Shown here: positions 60,446 to 64,000 of the stretch, piece by piece
How the letters are laid out: each line of letters begins with the position of its first letter
Position numbering within the stretch: the first letter of the stretch is position 1
DNA from: Tomocerus qinae
Lineage: Eukaryota; Arthropoda; Collembola; Entomobryomorpha; Tomoceridae
Reading direction: 5' to 3'
NCBI GenBank assembly: GCA_020055645.1
Contig: CM034546.1
Span: 128,733,875 to 128,797,874 of the forward strand
DNA length: 64,000 nt
Translations under genes and position numbers: made by a program
The notes under the pieces: model-generated
Seen by the model: the letters and a program-made list of their open reading frames with translations, nothing else
Databases searched by the model: none
Told to the model about the DNA's origin: nothing

Positions 60446-61980
60446 AGCAGCATTGATAAAGCGGCCGGCCTGGTAATATTTCGATAAAATCGGCCGGCCT
60501 TCGGCCGGCCTGGTACCATTAACATTAAAATACGGCCGGCCTTCGGCCGGCCTGTTATCAAGTACATCAAATACCGGCCGGCCTTCGGCCAGCGCCTGTT
60601 ATCAAGTGCATTAGATACCGGCCGGCCTTCGGCCGGCCTGGATAGGAATATTAAAAATTTCGGCCGGCCTTCGGCCGGCCTTTTGTCGAAAAATTTGCAG
60701 GCCGGCTGTTTCGGCCCGGCCCGGCCCGGCCTGCGGGCCGGGCCGCGCCCACCTCTGATCCAGATGTTCAACTATCGGACGTCAACAGGTGGATCCGAAA
60801 ACATTCTTGGATAACAGAAGTAAGCATTTTTATGTTTCTAATTGTAATTTTCCAAGTCATGCAATAGTTGACTCTCCTTTTCCTACTAGAAAATCAAATA
60901 TCAACTGCCTTACCTACCAACTACCTAGATAACTTTCGTGGTTCAAAATTGTATACTTTGTATACTTTAGTAGCTGGTGGGTTGACCAAGGGAAAATTGG
61001 GCAGTAAAAGTTTTGCTTTCTCTGCTTTTAAAAAAAATCAATCAAGTTTGGACTGTTTTGTCAACTAATCAACATTTTATGGACTTTCAGGTGTGTCAGG
61101 AATCTCCTGTCAGTCCACCAGAATCGGTAATGAATCCCACAGTGAGCGCATTGTCAGGTCGAAACTCAATATGTCGACCGTGCCCTTACTACAGGAAATC
61201 ATGCTGCTCACTCCACCAACGACTTCCGTACGTCGCGGGATATGCTTTCGGCCAGTAATCCAACAAACTGACCAGCCCCATCTGCTAAAAGAACGTTCTG
61301 CTACACAGTCAAGGAATTTAGAAAGTATTCGACGTCTAAGGGCTAGTCGTGTGAATCCTGAATCGTCAATGCCACAGTTGAGTCGCTATGATGAAGAGGA
61401 TGTTTCAGAAGGTAATTTAACAATCCCAAAATAGTTTATTAATAATGATATCTAATTTTTTGAATTATTATTATAGCGAATCATTAATAATTACTAATAA
61501 TTAGTAACTACGTATAACAAAGTCAAGGATTAAAGTAGATGAGTCATACATATACAATAAATTACAATTTTAGGTGCACCAGAAAATGGAAATCAAATGC
61601 AACGAGACCCAGAATATGCCTCGGGTGTTCCAGAACGCCAAGTCCCTTCTAAATCTCCTCCACATTCAAATGGCTTCCATGATGACCGTGCAGAAAGGGA
61701 TAGACATCGTGAACGCGCTAGTAAAAGAAGATTCTTTTTCAAATGTAAGAGTACCTTTTTGAGTCTGTACCACATGAATCGTTCTTTCTCATCATGCCCT
61801 CAACTCAGTTCCCTTCAAGTGTCCCTGCAATACTTTGAAAGAGAATTCTTCCGGTCCACTCTCGACTACGTCTTACAAAATACTAATCCCGCTGTACTTA
61901 ATGATTCGACTGCGTCTGGTTCGTCTCCACCATCTTTGCCTCCGGTTTTCGAAAAACCAGTCGTCATAACCCTTGATTAA

Positions 61981-62786
61981 ATGCACTTACCTCTTTTAAT
62001 TGATCGAACAGCTACCACAATTTCATGAATCCAACTCTTTAAGTTAGAATTTATCGACGGTATTTGTTGAAAATCATCTAATTTGAAATTCTTTCGGCAA
62101 TCTACAAGTAATGTCTAAATATTATTTAATGTAAACGTATGAATTTTCTTAAGAACTTTGTTATTAGGCTCTTTATTATTTTTTCTTTAGTTATCCGCGG
62201 ATTTTTGATTTTGTTGATATGCTCTTGAATAGAATACCTTATTTATTATGAAAAATATGTAAGTAGTGGTAGGAATAATGGATTGTAATTGAGTATCTGT
62301 ATTTGTGTCCTGTCCTGGCATAAAAATGAATTGGATATAATGATTTACACTTTACACTTATATAGATAATTATTTAAGATCTGCTGGATACTATATATAT
62401 TTATATTTGTTTGCAACTTTGTAGCATTGTCTATCGGATGAATTAAATATACTGGTTTTACTGTTAACAGACTCTACAAATTATACTAATTGATTTCATT
62501 TGACAGCATTTGCTTGAGACGTATTTTCATCATTGCATTAAAATGACTATTCTATTCTATGTAATGTGTAGGGCATATTTTCAAATTATAATGGCATTAG
62601 TCACCATTTACTTCAATTACGACCTTGTTGGGTTTAACTAGTTTTCGTTAAAGAATGTAGAATTTGCTAGTTTTATTCATTTATTACATCTCTCGCGAAC
62701 ACTGAATCTCACACCTCTCTAAAACGATTAAACCTATGTCAATATTTGCGTGTAATTTTTTTTGCCATTTTTTTCTTTGCCAAAGT
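61981..62786. other. 3' flank of the unrecognised gene
   Basis: AT-rich sequence with no ORF or repeat recognised. Presumably 3' UTR and intergenic; no single polyadenylation site is convincing. Confidence 0.35.
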
Positions 62787-62847
62787 TCTTCGCAAGGCCC
62801 CGCCCGTTGGGCAACTACCCAGTCAGCCCAGTGGTAAAGCCGCCTCT
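62787..62847. repeat. Solitary hAT-type right end
   Basis: CAAGGCCCCGCCCGTTGGGC through AAAGCCGCCTCTG matches the right end of the element at 10516-12612. No partner end is seen nearby, so it is a remnant. Confidence 0.55.
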
Positions 62848-62979
62848 GATAGTTATTGAATATCAGAGAATTCTGATAGTCTTTGTTAATGCCCATCATT
62901 CATCAGTCTGTCCGTCCCTCCGTCCGTCCGACGAAAATTCAGTTTCAGTCAGTTCAGCCAGCATTTACAATTCACACAA

Positions 62980-63076
62980 CACACAATGCAACGCGAAGCA
63001 GCATAGAATAGATACACCTACAACTACAACACACAAAACACACAATGCTACGCGAAGCAGCATAGAATAGATACAC
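62980..63076 (+). repeat. Two direct 38-bp repeats
   Basis: CACACAATGCAACGCGAAGC plus AGCATAGAATAGATACAC occurs at 62980-63017 and again (one change) at 63039-63076. Flanking sequence is rich in TTTCAGT-type motifs. It may be leader sequence of the ORF at 63581. Confidence 0.6.
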
Positions 63077-63580
63077 ATTCCTATTTTTCAGTAGTTTCAG
63101 TCAATTCAGTTTCAGTTCAGTGCAGCCAGCATCACAACATATGACATACTCTGACGAAGAGCGGTATGCGACAAACTGCGACCTCGTTGTTGTTTTTTTG
63201 TTTGTTTGGAATTTGATCTTCAAGAGAATACTATTAACGAGAATACTAAAAGAAACTCATTCTGCCTGTTTTATAAGAATATGATTAACTGTTCACGTAT
63301 AAATACAACAAATGTTATTTTTCATTTCAAAGTTGATTGTTTACTGCTGAATGTTCATAAGTAAAATCTACTGCTTACATGTAAATACTTAATTAGTTTT
63401 GAAATATGAATTCAGTGAATACTAAATATCTGTCTGGCCCAAACCACGACTTCCTTTATTGCTGACTGTTCATAACATAAAAAAGGTAATTTAATATTAC
63501 GTATTGACGATGCATATCATAATATAATATGATTGACTGCTTATGTGTAAATACTTAATTAATATCTTCGTTCCTAATTC

Positions 63581-64000
63581 ATGGAAGTCAAGGAGAATTT
63601 ACCGCAAGGGTTAGTAGGACTACAAATGATGAATGCACACCAATCGTGCAACGGAGGTGCTAAAGAACAATTAGCAGGTTATAATCACCAGGCCATTCAA
63701 GATTCAGAGACAAGAGAAAACAAAAGGGCAGAGGATTCTGCATAAGTAAAAAGGGAAAAGAAAAGAGAAGCTAACAGAGCTTATTATCAATAAACGAAAG
63801 AACATAGTAAGCAAAAATTGATTGATACCAGCTCGCACCAATTACCCAGTCAAAATGAAAACCAAGAAGCAATTACGAGCCGGAATAAAATGATACAAAG
63901 TCCAGATTCAACAGAACAAGTAAGCGCAGAAGATGTTGCTCAATTAAGAAGGGAAAAGAAAAAATCGGCAAACAGAGCTAATTATCAAAAAATGAGAGAA
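63581..64000 (+). pseudogene. Transposon-like basic repeat ORF with two stops, cut by window end
   Basis: From ATG at 63581 (MEVKENLPQGLVGLQMMN...) one frame continues to the window edge except for TAA at 63743-63745 and 63791-63793. After each break the frame resumes with the same style of sequence: VKREKKREANRAYYQ, later LRREKKKSANRANYQKMRE. Such repeated basic Arg/Lys-Ala-Tyr motifs are seen in N-terminal parts of some Helitron-type and other transposon proteins; this is a weak inference. Both stops are one base from CAA or AAA, suggesting decay of a formerly open frame. The rest of the gene lies outside the window. Confidence 0.4.

Larger units (their letters stand above)
59079..60757. 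mobile_element. hAT-type element inside an exon, exact 8-bp TSD
   Basis: Termini CAGAGGTGGGC and GCCCACCTCTG. The flanking octamer ATCCAGAT is identical at 59071-59078 and 60758-60765. 1,679 bp, no transposase. Inside: GGCCCGG runs next to both ends, then hairpin arrays of GGCCGGCC-TTCG type on each side, and a central CACGTG-bearing satellite. The composition swings from very GC-rich arms to an AT-rich core. Confidence 0.85.
58931..61980 (+). pseudogene. Unrecognised gene, exon interrupted by a hAT element
   Basis: Coding blocks: 58931-59078 (after a TTTTTCCAG acceptor; first Met at 58941, MLLQRPFNIALTKKRQ...), 60766-60819, 61114-61411 and 61574-61980 (stop). With the insert left out, the pieces sum to 897 coding bases from 58941, in one frame through all junctions: 298 residues. 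The N-terminus is basic and helical (KRQLIIKDYIRQHPRG, then DVNRWIRKHSW), possibly a DNA-binding helix-turn-helix or winged helix. The middle is polar, with RERASKRRFFF near residue 200, a nuclear-signal-like patch. The C-terminus has SLQVSLQYFERE and a Ser/Pro-rich end (PVFEKPVVITLD). I do not recognise the family. Exon 3 could instead start at 61091, but that frame ends early. As assembled, the hAT insertion stops the frame at 59217-59219 unless it is spliced out. An upstream exon is possible. Confidence 0.55.

Noticed and set aside
61091-61257. Alternative third exon frame (VCQESPVSPPESV...) of the unrecognised gene
   Set aside because: It hits a stop at about 61256 and ignores the long downstream frame; the acceptor at 61113 gives a continuous 298-residue protein. 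Still possible as a splice variant.
9070-64000. tRNA or rRNA genes
   Set aside because: No cloverleaf with conserved A and B boxes, and no rRNA-like sequence, was recognised by eye.

Overview
This window looks like AT-rich nuclear DNA from an arthropod. Genes are split by short GT-AG introns, and a complete ribosomal protein S3A gene with animal-type sequence is present. C-type-lectin-like and chemoreceptor-like genes occur in decayed tandem or single copies, and much of the rest is DNA-transposon debris. A springtail (Collembola) would fit the lectin expansion and the receptor fragments, but that is inference; no marker here fixes the taxon.

Layout. Four related loci of one multi-exon C-type-lectin-domain (CTLD) family lie on the + strand: locus 1 at 123-5126 (the only copy without an obvious lesion; its 5' part is outside the window), locus 2 at 20009-24221, locus 3 at 26143-38869 and locus 4 at 39867-48259. 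The shared plan is [CTLD exons + short Cys-containing linker exons] once or more, then a single exon of about 1 kb encoding an unrecognised repeat domain, then a second, split CTLD and a short tail exon. Loci 2-4 carry frameshifts, nonsense codons or deletions, so the array shows tandem duplication followed by decay. Between loci 1 and 2 lies a broken gustatory/odorant-receptor-like gene (9731-14711), a possible solo LTR (15668-16465) and a large foldback (17071-18660). Downstream of locus 4 is RpS3A on the - strand (50155-51894, five exons, 265 aa). Further on is an unrecognised gene (58931-61980, 298 aa after conceptual removal of an insert) whose first visible coding exon is interrupted by a 1,679-bp hAT-type element with an exact 8-bp target duplication. 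The right edge holds the start of a stop-containing transposon-like ORF.

Mobile DNA. At least four families can be defined from the sequence alone. (a) A Helitron-like family has 5' TC and 3' CTAG ends and inserts between A and T; it is anchored by an empty site in the paralogous intron of locus 4. (b) hAT-type elements have 8-bp duplications and CAG...CTG ends: a 2.1-kb copy nested inside a Helitron, a 1.7-kb copy in an exon, and a small CAGGGAAC family with four copies in locus 1. (c) A DINE/Helentron-like family has a central minisatellite. (d) A small palindromic family has CAGGCATCG-type ends. Large minisatellites are also present, notably a CACGTG-bearing satellite flanked by UUCG-type hairpins inside the exon-disrupting hAT element.

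The CTLD genes probably encode secreted proteins: locus 2 keeps a signal-peptide-like first exon, and no membrane anchor is seen. How the window's genes might work together cannot be shown; they look like independent neighbours.
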